Source: Phlegmacium glaucopus
Taxonomy: Eukaryota > Basidiomycota > Agaricomycetes > Agaricales > Cortinariaceae
Length of the DNA stretch: 64,000 nt
NCBI GenBank assembly: GCA_015039465.1
Contig: MU130079.1
Span: forward strand, 7,890 to 71,889
Reading direction: 5' to 3'
Shown here: one piece after another, positions 11,583-21,565 of the stretch
How positions within the stretch are numbered: position 1 is the stretch's first letter
How the letters are laid out: each line of letters opens with the position of its first letter
Program-made: the position numbers and the translations under genes
Notes under the pieces: generated by a model
Databases searched by the model: none
Told to the model about the DNA's origin: nothing
Seen by the model: only the letters and a program-made list of their open reading frames with translations

Positions 11583-11860
11583 TTAGTCTTTTTTCTTCTT
11601 CAAACCAGAGTCCTTTGGATTAGCCAGAATGGACTCAGAAGTGGAATCAGAAACAGTAGAGGCTTGGCCTTTAGTGGAGCTTGCCTTGGCAAGGTTACAG
11701 TCAGGAACACAATGACCAGCCTTGCCACAGAAAAGACAGAGATTATTATCCATTCGGCATTGCCTTTCTTGCTGGGTAAGTCTACCCCGCAAGTCCAGCT
11801 TACCGACTAGATTAGGTTTTGGAGGAGTGGAAGTGGAAGTCTTACCAGAGTCTGCAGGCT
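11583..11860 (-). pseudogene. Element C gag, C-terminal zinc-knuckle part
   Basis: The minus strand encodes a CCHC knuckle (CLFCGKAGHCVPDC) and the Ser/Lys-rich gag tail ending KKKKD before the stop, matching element A at 23658-23935. A run of six A precedes the stop, and pol lies in the -1 frame, as in element A. Its upstream end is the AGGCT target of element A (11856-11860). The gag sequence resumes at 25503 on the other side of A. Confidence 0.85.
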
Positions 11861-12436
11861 TGTTAAGTTTGAAACAAAAGGAGGAAGTCACGTCGGAGTT
11901 ACTCCGGAACGGAACCGGAACAGTAACCCGGAAAGGACGTTGGCCTCAGCGTGTGTGCTGTGCCGCCCAGCTCCTAAGGTGTCCTGATTTCGGAACGGAA
12001 GAAGAAAGTAACAAGTCGGAAGCCCTCAGTGACTTAGAGGAAAAACAAGAGGAGGAAACTAAGTTGATATTCGAACTGAGGGAAAACATACAAGTTTCGA
12101 GTACTTAAATAAAATAAAGGAATAGCAACCGAAATATAAAAGATAAATATAAGTGCTGCGTTCTGCTCCCAGGAAGGTCCTGCATTCTTGGGTGAATCAT
12201 CCATGGCGGGTGTGCTGACTGATGATGGGAAGGATGATGACAAAGAATAGTGGTAGTGGCGAAGATGATAATGGGTTTGGAGTATAGACGGAGAAACCGG
12301 AATGACACGGAGAAGTCTCGGAGTTGAACATAGGAAGAGTAGATTGGGATATAAGGGAAGGCACTGTACGGAGTACGGACTACCGGAGGCAGCTCCGATG
12401 GAGCTGGACCGGAGTAACATAAGACGGAATGTAACA
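11861..12436 (-). repeat. Element A 3' LTR (576 bp)
   Basis: It starts TGTTAAGTTTG and ends GGAATGTAACA on the plus strand, bounded on the left by the duplication AGGCT. Over the 306 bases that survive in the 5' LTR (25192-25497) there are six differences, and each can be explained as a CpG transition on one side (CG to CA or TG; ACAT versus ATGT both derive from ACGT). It contains repeated CCGGAAC/CGGAAC words near 11895-11935. Confidence 0.9.
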
Positions 12437-12499
12437 GTACCTCCCTGTCAAGGCCGAGACCCTCGAGGCCACGTGATGGTCCGTGCGAGGTTTCCATGG

Positions 12500-12506
12500 T
12501 ATAAAG
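12500..12506 (+). promoter_or_regulatory. Probable TATA box of the element A companion gene
   Basis: TATAAAG lies 75 nt before the ATG at 12581, in the 144-bp spacer between the 3' LTR and the companion gene. The spacing leaves room for a short 5' leader. Inferred from position only. Confidence 0.5.
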
Positions 12507-12580
12507 ACTGTCCGAAACTAAATGTGATTCTTCACTTCGGATAACTACCAAAAACCCCCATCCTCAATAACAAAAGCACT

Positions 12581-13586
12581 ATGAACACCAACAACAACGC
12601 TGGTCCCTCCCGCCCTCCTGCTTCTCAACGAGCAAGGCTTGAGGAAGCACGAGAGCATCGGCGGAAAGAGCGGGAGGAGGAGGAGAGGCGGGAAGAGGCG
12701 GAGATTGAGGAAGCGTGGAGGCTAGAGGAGGAGGAGGAGAGGCGGAGAGTGGAAGCGGAGAGACAGAGGGTAGAGGCAGAGAAACGGAGGGAAGAGGCGG
12801 AAGAGAGAAAGAGAGAGGAGTTGCAATGGAGGCAGCAGGAGGAGCAGAGGAAGAGGAAAGCGGAAACGATCGCGGTTGATGATGATGATGATGAAGAAGA
12901 AGAAGAGGAAGGAAACGCAATGGAGCCGGGGCCGAGTGCCCCAAAGAAGAGGAAAACGAACGAAAAAGTAAGTGGTTAAAAAATAGGAACGGAACAAGGA
13001 CTAACAGAAAGAAACATAGGAGGTTTACCAAACCAAAACAAAAAAGAACCCGGCGTGTAGCCGGTGCATAGACGCACATGAGGTGTGCTACGAAAAGAGC
13101 AGCGGCCCAGGGTGCTGGCGCTGCTACCAACGGAAGATCGCCTGCAGCTTGGTGGGAGCCAAACGGAGAACGACGAAGGAGCGGACGGAGGAACGGAGCG
13201 GAAAGGTGGATAAGGGGAAAAGGAAGGAGATAGCGCCAGAGGTGGACAGAATGGACTTGATGATAGAGGGGTTAGAGATGATTGGGGGATTGTTGAGGAA
13301 GATGGTGGAGACGCAAGAGGGGATCAAGTACGCGATGGAAGTACGGATGAGGAGGGAGATAGAAAAGGATAGACGGGAAGAAGAAAGGAGAGAAGAGGAC
13401 AGAAAACGGAGGGATGCGACCAAAGCGGAGAAAGGGGTGGAGACGGAGATGCAAGAGGAGACAGAGGACGAGGAAACGGATGACGGGGAGGAGTCAGAGG
13501 TGGAAGGAGGGTTGGGAGCGGAGACAGAGAGGATGGAAGGAGCGGAGGAAGAAAGGATGGAAGGAGTAGAAAAAACAAAAGAGTAG
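12581..13586 (+). CDS. Companion gene of element A: acidic/charged protein with a Zn2Cys6-like cysteine array
   Basis: A two-exon gene on the strand opposite to gag-pol. Exon 1 is 12581-12967 and exon 2 is 13020-13586; the intron has donor GTAAGTGG, branch-like CTAAC and acceptor ATAG, phase 0, giving about 317 residues. Residues ~20-105 are an Arg/Glu-rich coiled coil (EEERREEAEIEEA). An acidic run of D and E follows, then a basic PKKRK segment that may be a nuclear signal. Exon 2 opens with a cysteine array spaced C-x2-C-x6-C-x8-C-x2-C-x6-C (CSRC ... CWRC ... C), the spacing of fungal binuclear zinc clusters, then acidic helices. Proteins like this are common beside gypsy elements in Agaricomycetes as far as I recall; function is unknown. 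A nuclear DNA- or chromatin-binding role is inference. The frame is intact, unlike the neighbouring gag-pol. Confidence 0.75.
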
Positions 13587-13775
13587 AATAGAAAATAAAT
13601 TGTATATAATTATATTTTTTTTTTCTTGTTATGTTTTTTTTTCTTTTGTTTTGTCTATAAAAAATTGTTTTCTTGAACTTTGTTTTGAAACAGAAGAGTA
13701 AGATAACAGAAAGGAATAGAACGGAAAAAGACATGGAAAGGAACGGAAAAAACAAGGAAAGAGACGGAAAAGGAA
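13587..13775. other. Convergent intergenic spacer in element A
   Basis: A 189-nt spacer between the stop of the companion gene and the stop of the integrase, with T-rich stretches (13609-13650) that may serve as 3' ends for both. Confidence 0.5.
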
Positions 13776-15441
13776 TCAAGAGAGCGGAAGAGGTCCGGGT
13801 TTAGTCGGATAACTCTGGTGGAAATCAGCAACAAGTTCGGACGCGTGTCTTAATTCATTAGCTGGTAACCAGGAAGTTTCTTCGTCGGTACCTTCATAGC
13901 CAGACCACTTGACTAGGTACAGAAGTTTGCATACACAACGTCTGTTATCCAATTTAGAGTCCAAAATCTCGGAGACCTCGAATTCCTGCTCTCCATCAAT
14001 GACGACTGGAGGAGGCGGAGGTTGAGTACGATCCGGAATAGTGTTCGGAACGGAGGGCTCTAGCATGGAAACATGGAAGACGGGATGGACAGCGCGCATG
14101 TTGTCGGGAAGACAAAGGGTCCAGGACAAAGGACCTGCCTGAGCAATAATCTCATATGGACCAAGATACTTCTCGGAGAGTTTCTTTGAAGGTCTAGTCG
14201 TACGGAAGAATTGTGCTTTGACAAAGGCTCGATCTCCAACCTTGAAGTCCGGAGGAGGAATCCGACGCTTGTCCATGGAACGTTGGTATTGTTCCTGGGA
14301 AGAAAGGATAGCTTTTCGGAGTTCCTCGTGGAGTTCATTAAGGTCCGTAACGTACTTGTGAGCACGGGAGAAGATGAGGTCGTACTCCAGATGGATAGTG
14401 ATAGCCGGATTGTAGCCTTTGTTGGCGAAGAACGGAGATACACCGGTAGTGGCACTCGGAGTATTGTTGTAGGAAAATTCCGCTAAGGGGAGAAGTGAAC
14501 TCCAGTTGTCTTGCTGATAGTTGCAGTAAATGCGGATGTATTGTTCCAAGGTTTGGTTGACGCGTTCCGTTTGTCCATCACCTTCTGGGTGGTATCCGGA
14601 GGTGAAGTGCAACTTCATGTCGAGGGCTTTTCCGAGGGATCTGAAGAAGTGAGATACAAACTCGGAACCGCAATCGGAGGTTACATGGGACGGAACACCG
14701 TGCTTGGAAAACACGTGGATGACAAATAGTTCAGCAAGTTGAGCGGAGGTGATGGTGTCGTATGTGGGGATGAAAATGGATTGTTTCGTGAAACGGTCTA
14801 CTATGACTAAGACCGCAGTGAAACCTTTGGAGTCCGGAAGGTGTTCAATGAAATCCATGGAAATGGAGTCCCAAGGACGGGACGGAACAGGAAGTTGTCG
14901 GAGTAAGCCGTATGGTTTATGACGCTTGGCTTTGGACCGAGAACAGGTGGTGCAAGTCCTACAATAGTCAGTGACAAAAACACGAACACTGGGCCAAGTA
15001 TACTCTCGACGGATAACCGCAAGAGTCCTATTGACACCAAAATGTCCGGAGACAGGATAGTCATGATAATAACGAAGGACACAGAGATGAAGATCTCCGG
15101 AATCTGGAACATAGATCCATTGATCAATCCAGATGAATCCGGAAGAGTCCTTAGACCATCTAGCATACTTCGGATTGTCTAGATCCGATAAGTAGGACTG
15201 TGCAAGGGGATCCGTAGAAAGAGTGGACAGAATCCCCTTGTTGAGCTCTTCGACATCCATGGTAAAGACACCACGGAGTACAGTGGGAAGTAGTGAAGTA
15301 GCTCGGAGAGAAGCAGAAAGTTGTTCGGAAGAAAAGATAGGTTTAAAATTGTGTGGATTGACTTCACCGTAATCTTTCCCTCCCTCCTTTAGATAGAGGT
15401 CAGGACGACGAGTCAGTGCATCTGGTTTTGTTCCGAGACGG
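13776..15441 (-). pseudogene. Element A integrase with GPY/F and chromodomain (3' part of pol)
   Basis: Continuous minus-strand frame from the junction with element B to the stop at 13776. Order: tether (LGTKPDALTRRPDLYL), HHCC zinc domain (HDYPVSGHFGVNRTL ... YCRTCTTC), DDE core (SMDFIEHLPDSKG, TSDCGSEFVSHF, GDGQTERVNQTLEQ), GPY/F (LGPYEIIAQAGPLSW, VFHVSMLEP), Pro run, and a C-terminal chromodomain at about 13779-13982 (FEVSEILDSKL, YLVKWSGYEGTDEETSWLP). The chromodomain probably guides integration to methylated-histone chromatin, as established for chromoviruses. The part itself is undamaged, but B separates it from the rest of pol. Removing B and one ACGG restores the frame PGRLGTKPDAL. 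Confidence 0.9.
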
Positions 15442-15586
15442 TGGAACGGGGTAATCCGATGAAACGGCGAGACGCTGATGATGATTCCTGTCTTTCCTAC
15501 TGTATCTAGTTCTGTATGTAAGGGTAATGCTAAACATGCACAAACAGTCACGTGATTCTGTTGGAAGGTCGTCCCACGACATTCCA
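15442..15586 (-). repeat. Element B 3' LTR
   Basis: 145 bp, TG...CA with the terminal inverted pentamer TGGAA/TTCCA. It differs from the other LTR at two sites near 15468-15477 (GAGACGCTG versus GAAACGCCG), one of which is a CpG transition. Confidence 0.92.
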
Positions 15587-15590
15587 TGTG

Positions 15591-15603
15591 CCCCCCCTTT
15601 CTT
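15591..15603 (-). promoter_or_regulatory. Element B polypurine tract
   Basis: On the minus strand AAGAAAGGGGGGG is followed by CACA and then the 3' LTR. This is the expected position and composition for the plus-strand DNA primer of an LTR retrotransposon. Confidence 0.75.
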
Positions 15604-15646
15604 GTGGTGGCGTCCTCGCCACCCGCTGGTCTGTATATTTTTCTTC

Positions 15647-18600
15647 TTAGTCCTCGCCTGCGTTGCTATTCCGCTCTTCCTCATTGTTTAGTTGTTCTTC
15701 CCCTTCGCCTTCATCTTCTTCCTCTATCTCTGTTATTCTGTCCTCTTCATCTTGTATCCTCCCTTCTTCGGCCTCCTTCCTTTCTATTTCCGCTTGTTCC
15801 TTCGCCAAGTTGGTTCCTTCCTTTGGAATGAACTTCCTTAATCTTCGTGCGCTAAATACGCCTGCGATGGGCGTTCCATCGAGCTTTTTGAGGGTATACG
15901 AATTGATGTTTCGCGATGCAATTCTTTGTGGAGTTGACCATTTGGGAAGTAGTTTGCGGTCCGTTTTAAATGTAAAATCTAGATCACTTCTGTAGATTTG
16001 GACTAATTGATTTTTGGAGAATATAACTTCACCTGGTTTATGTGCTAAGACTCGTTTATCGAATGCAGCCTTTCGCCTGATTGCATGTTTGACCATCTCT
16101 GCATATCCGTCTAGTCTTTGCTGTGCGACATAGGCCATTTGAGTTGCTACTTCGTCTGGCGTTGTCGGTTCGGTGGCAGCTGACATTTCGGTTGGGGTTG
16201 TATTGACTACTAGGCCCAATAATAGTTCTTTGGGTGAGAATTTGAATGCAGGTAGTAATCGAGAGTTGATTATTTGTATCGCCTCGTCGAGATGCTCTGG
16301 CCAGGTCTTTGGAACGTTCCCTGCCTCTGCTTCATCGTGTTCGTCTTCCCCTAGGCTGGGCGCACAGAGTCTTTTCAAGACGTGGAGGAGGATCTTGTTG
16401 GTGCCTTCGACCAAGCCATTGATCCACGGTGAATATGCGGGGACAATGTGAGTGTGTGTTCCCCACTTATCGCAGGCTGTACGTACTTCGTTGTTATCAA
16501 AGTGTTTCCCTCCGTCCGACATGAAGGTTTCTGCGGCGGTGAAATTCTGGAATATCTTCGATAACGCGTCTATTGTTGTTTTTGCACTTCCAGCTGTCTT
16601 GTATTTGAACGCCCATACATGTTGAGAGTATGTGTCTAAATATAGGCCTATAGTGTGGTACCCGCCTTTACCGTTTGGCATTGATAGGTAGTCTCCGACT
16701 AGTAGTTCGAAGGGGTGCCTTCTCGTGATGGGGTTTAGTAGGGCCTGGATGTGTGTTCCTCCAAAATTTTTGCACCGTCCACACTGAGAGATGCCTGTGA
16801 TGATTGACGCGTCTAAGTTTGGGCTCCAGATATGGTCCATTAGCGACTTCTTGACCGCATCTCTACCCCAATGCCCTTTTTCTGCGTGTTCTCTTTCTGC
16901 CATCTCTGTAGCTTCTCTTCTTGTAACACATTCCACCTTAGTTCTGGCGCGGTTACGATGTCCTCCAGCAATTTTCCATAGCTTCCCTTCTTCTATTAGG
17001 TATTCTGAGGCTCTGTGTCGCACTCGTTTCCTAAGCCTTATACTTTTGCCTTGATCCAGCTCGAGTATTGCCTCAATTACCTCTTTGAAGATTGGTTCGT
17101 CTTTGAAGCGTTCCTGTAGTTGGAATATTTCTGGTAACGTGTAACTTGCAATGTGGAATAAGTCGTGTGTGAGTCCTATCGTCGTTTCCCAGTCTTCTGA
17201 CACCGTCCACTGACTTCCATCATCCTTTTCGTTTGGCAGACCTTCGTTTGCCCAACTTAGTCCGTCAGCTACCACATTGATACGTCCTGGTACATGTCTG
17301 ACATCTATGATTTGATGAGCTAATATGCCATCTCTCCAGCGAGCGTGAGTGGCACTTAGCTTGTCATTCATTAGGTGGTCTCGAAGGGCCTGACAGTCGG
17401 TTTCTACTTCAACTGGGAATCCCCAGATTGTATCTGCAAACTTATCTAGGCCAAACTTCAGCGCTGCAAACTCTAGTAAGAAGCGTTTATACTTCTCTTC
17501 TGTTTTAGATGTTCTTTTCGACGCGAACACGATTGGGTGTAGTCGTTTCACTACTTTCCCACTAGGCAGTACTGTTTCGAATCTTTGCGTTAGAACTGCT
17601 CCAAATGCATCTTTACAACCGTCAGTCGTTACGATGAATGGAGTTCCGTCCCACTTTGGTCCTTTCAGTACGGGCTCCAACGTCATGGCTGCTTTTAAGG
17701 CTAGGAATGCTCTGGTATGTTCGTCTTTCCAATGGTCTTTAAGCTTGTGGTTTGCCATGACTCGTCGGTAGGTTGTTTTGGTGTACTTTTCTGGCATGTC
17801 TACGTTCCGTAGAAGGTCTCGTAGGGGTTGTTCTTTTTTCGCGTATCCGAGTATCAGGTCTCTGAACCAACCTGTTAATCCCAAGAACCCCGCTAGTACG
17901 AGTCCATCTTCTGGTGTTTTCCAGTTCACGATTGCTGTGAGCTTACTGAGGTCTGGCTGGACTCCTTTCGGCCCTATGGATGCACCAGCAAACACCATCG
18001 TGGTCATGAAGAACTCGCACTTACTAGCTGACAGTGATAAGCCGTATTTCCTGATTAAGGTAAATATCTTCGTCAACTTGCTCATCATTTCTTCGAACGT
18101 ATCTGCTGCTGTTCCTCCATCATCTACGAATAACTCCATAGTTCCATCGATGATGAGTTCATGCATCCGGGTTGCCGTCATGTGCGCGAACGTTGAGGGA
18201 GCGCCTGTTAATCCAAACGGCATTCTCTTGTATTGGAAGTAGCCTCTTCCTTCGACATAAAAGGCCGTGTATGGACGTGATTCTGGGGCTACTGCAACAG
18301 CATAGAACCCTGCTGCGAAGTTGAACCCAGTTACCCATCTGTGACCGCTCAGTCTTTGCTGTTTCGCTCTTATGTCGCCTTGCGGCATAGGTGCTACTTT
18401 GGTGACTTTGTTGATCTGGGAAAAGTTTTGGCATATTCACCATTTTGTTTCTTTTGTGTTTGACTCATCATCTGGCGTTGGTGCCGTTCTGGGGGGCAGA
18501 TTAAAAATTGGCTCAAAGCCGTGAGAGATGCACTCATCGTTAACGCGATGTTGTAACTCTTCTAATGCTAGTCCAGATCCGGTGTGCATCTTCTGAGCTA

Positions 18601-19921
18601 ACGTTGTTGGTGATACACATTTTACTTGGTCCGGTAAGCATTGTTCGATGACGTCTGCTTCAAGCATTGCATCAATGCTTTTGTATAGATATTGTTTTTG
18701 TGGTGGCGTTAGCAGCTTTTGGTGGACTTTTGTTGAGAAGGTCGCTTCCGGAGTGATATCTAGCCGGTGTATTGCATCTTCCACATGTTTTACTTCGTTG
18801 ACTGATAGTGCGAAAATGTCAGCCCATTCAGATATGAACGTTAGCACTTGTTTATGCTCCTTTTCGTTTAAGTCTGGTCCAATTATCACTTGTCTAAGTA
18901 TTTCTTCGACTCTCTCCTTTTTCCAAGGGTCCGTAAGTTGTGTGAATACATTATTGTTGTCCTTAAGGTTGTCTACCTCTATTTCGGTTGTTATTGAGGT
19001 ATTTTCCACGGATTCTTCTGTGGTGATGTAGATCGGCGATGTTTCGCCGTTTCTGGGAGTTTCTACATTTTCGGTGTTAATCGTGGGTTCTCTTTTGACA
19101 TGTGAATTTGTAGAGACTTCCCTCGAGGGGAACGTTTCCTTGTTCCCCCGTGAAATCTTTTGCTCCTCCCTCTTATTCACTTCTGGCTCTGTTCTGCCTT
19201 GTCCTTTTGCGACGCCGACTTGGTTTGTGAGTACTGATGTATTTTCTCTATTTGTTATTATCACCATGTCGTTTTTGTAGTCATGGACTGCGTTGAACGC
19301 TGTAAGCAGTGTTTTCCCGAATAAGAATTCCCAGTTGCCTCCACTTTCGAGGACTTCAAAGGAGCCATATGTTTTAACCCCTCCTATCTCTATCTCACCT
19401 TCCCATACCACCTCTGCTTTTACGATAACTCCATTTGCCATGCGTAACCATCGAGACGATGGTTTGTAATGTCCTAACCGGTGTTTGATACTGTTAAACT
19501 TGGTTGCTGACATTGCGTCTACCAGTGCACCATCGTCAAAGTTGGCCCATACTCTCACAACTTCTCCGCCTGGCGCTAGGATATGAAGTCAGTGTACAAA
19601 CGGTTGTGTGGTATGGTTGGGTTCCCGTCCTACAGCATACAGGTCACATATTTGAATTCCAGACTCTACCACTGGTACATGGGTTGTGCTCGATTCATCG
19701 TTATTGCTTTCTATCTCGTCCTCACCCTCTGCTTGGGCCGTCAGTTGGGCTTCTACTTTGACGGCCCTTCCCCATTTCCCTGGATGTCCTGCCAGCTGGT
19801 ACCGTAGTCGTCGATTGCTAGTAAGTGAACATTGGTTGTGTTTTGTGGTTCTGCATTTCGTGGTTCTTTGAGGATACGCGCACAAATGCTTCTCCATCGT
19901 TGTTCGTTAGGGTGTAGCGTT
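15647..19921 (-). pseudogene. Element B pol: protease, RT, RNase H, integrase (two nonsense codons)
   Basis: One minus-strand frame, -1 relative to gag, runs from the gag overlap to the stop at 15647, interrupted only by TGA at 19589-19591 (PFVH/LHILAPGG) and 18437-18439 (KETKW/ICQNFSQ). Both look like CGA (Arg) turned to TGA. Domains: retropepsin-like (VWANFDDGALVDAMS, with DDG in place of DSG/DTG), RT (FNFAAGFYAVAVAPESRPY, MPFGLTGAPSTF, catalytic FVDD near 18120), RNase H (VTTDGCKDAFGAVLTQ). The integrase follows, with HHCC (HWGRDAVKKSL ... QCGRCKNF) and DDE residues in VGDYLSMP, MSDGGKHFD and NGLVEGTNK. No chromodomain; the tail is Glu-rich. It supplies all enzymes for copying and insertion when intact. 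Confidence 0.9.
19735..19780 (-). promoter_or_regulatory. -1 ribosomal frameshift signal between gag and pol of element B
   Basis: On the minus strand the gag codons CAG GGA AAT contain the slippery heptamer G-GGA-AAT (19780-19774) in the zero frame. Six bases later comes a perfect 9-bp stem, GGGCCGTCA (19767-19759) pairing with TGACGGCCC (19743-19735), with a 15-nt loop that holds the gag stop TAG (19753-19755). Pol lies in the -1 frame. Heptamer class, 6-nt spacer and GC-rich stem match known retroviral-type signals. Confidence 0.85.
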
Positions 19922-20994
19922 CGATAACCCAGCGCTTGGCAGTCTTCTCCGCTTCTTGACCCTAAGTGGCCGATTTGACCGCATGTGAAGCACTCGCCTG
20001 AGTTTACTGGTGCCATGCCAGGTCGCAGGGGGTATGGTGTTTTGTCTGATACCCTGGTGTTGGGTCCATATGTTCTCGCCCATTCAGTTTGTTGTGCCTG
20101 ATGCGCTTGACGGCCTGCTTGTGTGTCTGGGTGATGTGGTATTGTGGACAGAAGTGCTCGCAATTCCGCTTTCTGTTCGGCCGTTGGCGGGTTTCTAGGG
20201 TTGGTGAAAGCTGGTCTGTTCTGGTGCTGTGTAGTAGGGTTCGTTGAAAATCTGAGGTTGCCTTGGCCACCACCGTTGTTTTCGAACGGATTGTTTGTAC
20301 TGGTTGCATTCGCTGAGGATTGCCTAGAGATGGCGACTGCAGAGAGTTGTTGTCGTATTGGAGCTGTGGGTGATTTCGACACGGTTTCTAGAATTTGGAT
20401 GCGTCTTTCGATTGCTTTCTGTTCTGCCTGCATCTTGTTCCATATATCCATGCTGTCTCGGATATGGTCGATGTCGACGTCTCGGACTGCTTGTAAGAAC
20501 ACATCCCAGTCCTCATGTCCCATTCCGATTTTCTCCCGCAATATATTGGGCAAATCTTTCCTGACTTGTCTGATATAGGTGGTTGTTTTGTCCAACTTGG
20601 CGCCTTTAACCGACTTTGCTATTTTGTCCGCCCATGCAATATGTGAGTATACTTCTCTCCCTGCTATTTTTTCTTTCTTCGCTAAATCTTCTGTGGCTAT
20701 CTTCTGACCTAAGATTTCCTCCTCGTATTCTTCGACTGTCTTCTTTACTTGTTTTTTCCTTGGCCACCGCTTCCGGAATGCCTCTTGTATGTCGGCCCAG
20801 GTTTTTTTCTCGTTATCGTCAAGATCTATGAACCAATCGTCTGCGGTTCCGTCTGCTTGCAAGTAGTTTGGAAATTGTGCTTTTTTGATATCGTCACTGC
20901 TGTTACCCATTCGTCTAAAGAAGGCGCGTAGGAAATCTTCAGGATTTTCATCTTCTTTGTCTCCATGAAATGGTGTTACTATTTCTGACGACAT
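19753..20994 (-). CDS. Element B gag
   Basis: 413 residues from the first ATG (20994). N-terminal half: capsid-like retrotransposon gag helices (EDFLRAFFRRMGNSSDD, ADDWFIDLDDNEKKTWADI, FRKRWP). Middle: Gln/Asn/Pro-rich linker. C-terminal: zinc knuckle CFTCGQIGHLGSRSGEDC with extended spacing. It ends in the loop of the frameshift stem. It forms the particle that packages element RNA. The same frame stays open upstream of this ATG for about 135 more codons to near the primer-binding site without another ATG, so the true start may be earlier and non-ATG, or that stretch is a relic. No internal stop. Confidence 0.85.
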   Translation of the reverse strand: MSSEIVTPFHGDKEDENPEDFLRAFFRRMGNSSDDIKKAQFPNYLQADGTADDWFIDLDDNEKKTWADIQEAFRKRWPRKKQVKKTVEEYEEEILGQKIATEDLAKKEKIAGREVYSHIAWADKIAKSVKGAKLDKTTTYIRQVRKDLPNILREKIGMGHEDWDVFLQAVRDVDIDHIRDSMDIWNKMQAEQKAIERRIQILETVSKSPTAPIRQQLSAVAISRQSSANATSTNNPFENNGGGQGNLRFSTNPTTQHQNRPAFTNPRNPPTAEQKAELRALLSTIPHHPDTQAGRQAHQAQQTEWARTYGPNTRVSDKTPYPLRPGMAPVNSGECFTCGQIGHLGSRSGEDCQALGYRTLHPNEQRWRSICARILKEPRNAEPQNTTNVHLLAIDDYGTSWQDIQGNGEGPSK

Positions 20995-21413
20995 TTCTTC
21001 GAGTTCTGTCCAGGTCGTGGGATCGCTTGTTTCAGTTGGGGTATTTGTTGGTTGCTGTTGCGGGGATCTCTCTGGACTTGTTGAGACTGGTGTATTGACT
21101 TGCGATGTGGGTACAATGAGCTCGTAGTTTCCGGAGAGCCTTGACGATGCTCTGGTGGAGTCTGCGCTTGTTGGATTTGTGTATGATGGTATTGATGTGA
21201 TGTTCCCCGTTAATGAACCTGTCGTTGTGGTGGTTGAGGCTCTGTTTCTCGAAATATATCTTCCTAAGGGATCTCGAGGTTGTTTTTCGTTGGTTGTATG
21301 TGCCAGCGTGCCTATTTTGTCTTGTGCCTGATTACTTGTATTCCTTGTGCCTTTGACCTTGGCTTGTATCCTCGTTATTTCGTTTGGTATGAGTTCAATC
21401 CACTCTCATCACC
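20995..21413 (-). other. Open 5' extension of element B gag without ATG
   Basis: In the gag frame about 135 codons are open between the primer-binding site and the gag ATG. The text is Thr/Ser/Pro-rich ([33 protein letters not shown]). A different frame with an ATG at 21557 runs through the LTR and primer site and ends at 21375. Whether the extension is translated is not decidable from sequence. Confidence 0.5.
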
Positions 21414-21414
21414 A
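21393..21414 (-). promoter_or_regulatory. Element B primer-binding site
   Basis: Two bases after the 5' LTR the minus strand reads TGGTGATGAGAGTGGATTGAAC. Its complement, GTTCAATCCACTCTCATCACCA, has the form of a tRNA 3' end: T-loop GTTCAATCC, acceptor strand and CCA. The priming tRNA is not identified. Confidence 0.7.
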
Positions 21415-21416
21415 GA

Positions 21417-21561
21417 TGGAACGGGGTAATCCGATGAAACGGCGAAACGCCGATGATGATTCCTGTCTTTCCTACTGTATCTAGTTCTGTATGTAAGGGT
21501 AATGCTAAACATGCACAAACAGTCACGTGATTCTGTTGGAAGGTCGTCCCACGACATTCCA
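21417..21561 (-). repeat. Element B 5' LTR
   Basis: 145 bp, TGGAACGGGG ... GACATTCCA on the plus strand, followed by the ACGG duplication (21562-21565). Nearly identical to 15442-15586. Confidence 0.92.
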
Positions 21562-21565
21562 ACGG

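Larger units (their letters stand above)
15438..21565 (-). mobile_element. Element B: Ty3/gypsy with 145-bp LTRs nested in element A, TSD ACGG
   Basis: LTRs 15442-15586 and 21417-21561 start TGGAACGGGG and end GACATTCCA; they differ at two of 145 positions. Four-base duplications ACGG lie at 15438-15441 and 21562-21565, and deleting the element plus one copy restores A's open frame. The coding strand is minus: PBS, gag, -1 frameshift signal, protease-RT-RNase H-integrase, polypurine tract, LTR. LTRs this short are unusual for a fungal gypsy element. Two TGA codons break pol (19589-19591, 18437-18439), so this copy is probably inactive though young. Confidence 0.92.

Noticed and set aside
12579..13130. 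183-codon minus-strand ORF opposite the companion gene
   Set aside because: It mirrors the Glu/Arg-rich codons of the spliced plus-strand gene and has no domain.
21375..21557. 60-codon ORF running through the element B LTR
   Set aside because: Present in both LTRs and ends differently in each; most likely untranslated leader, noted only as an alternative start region.
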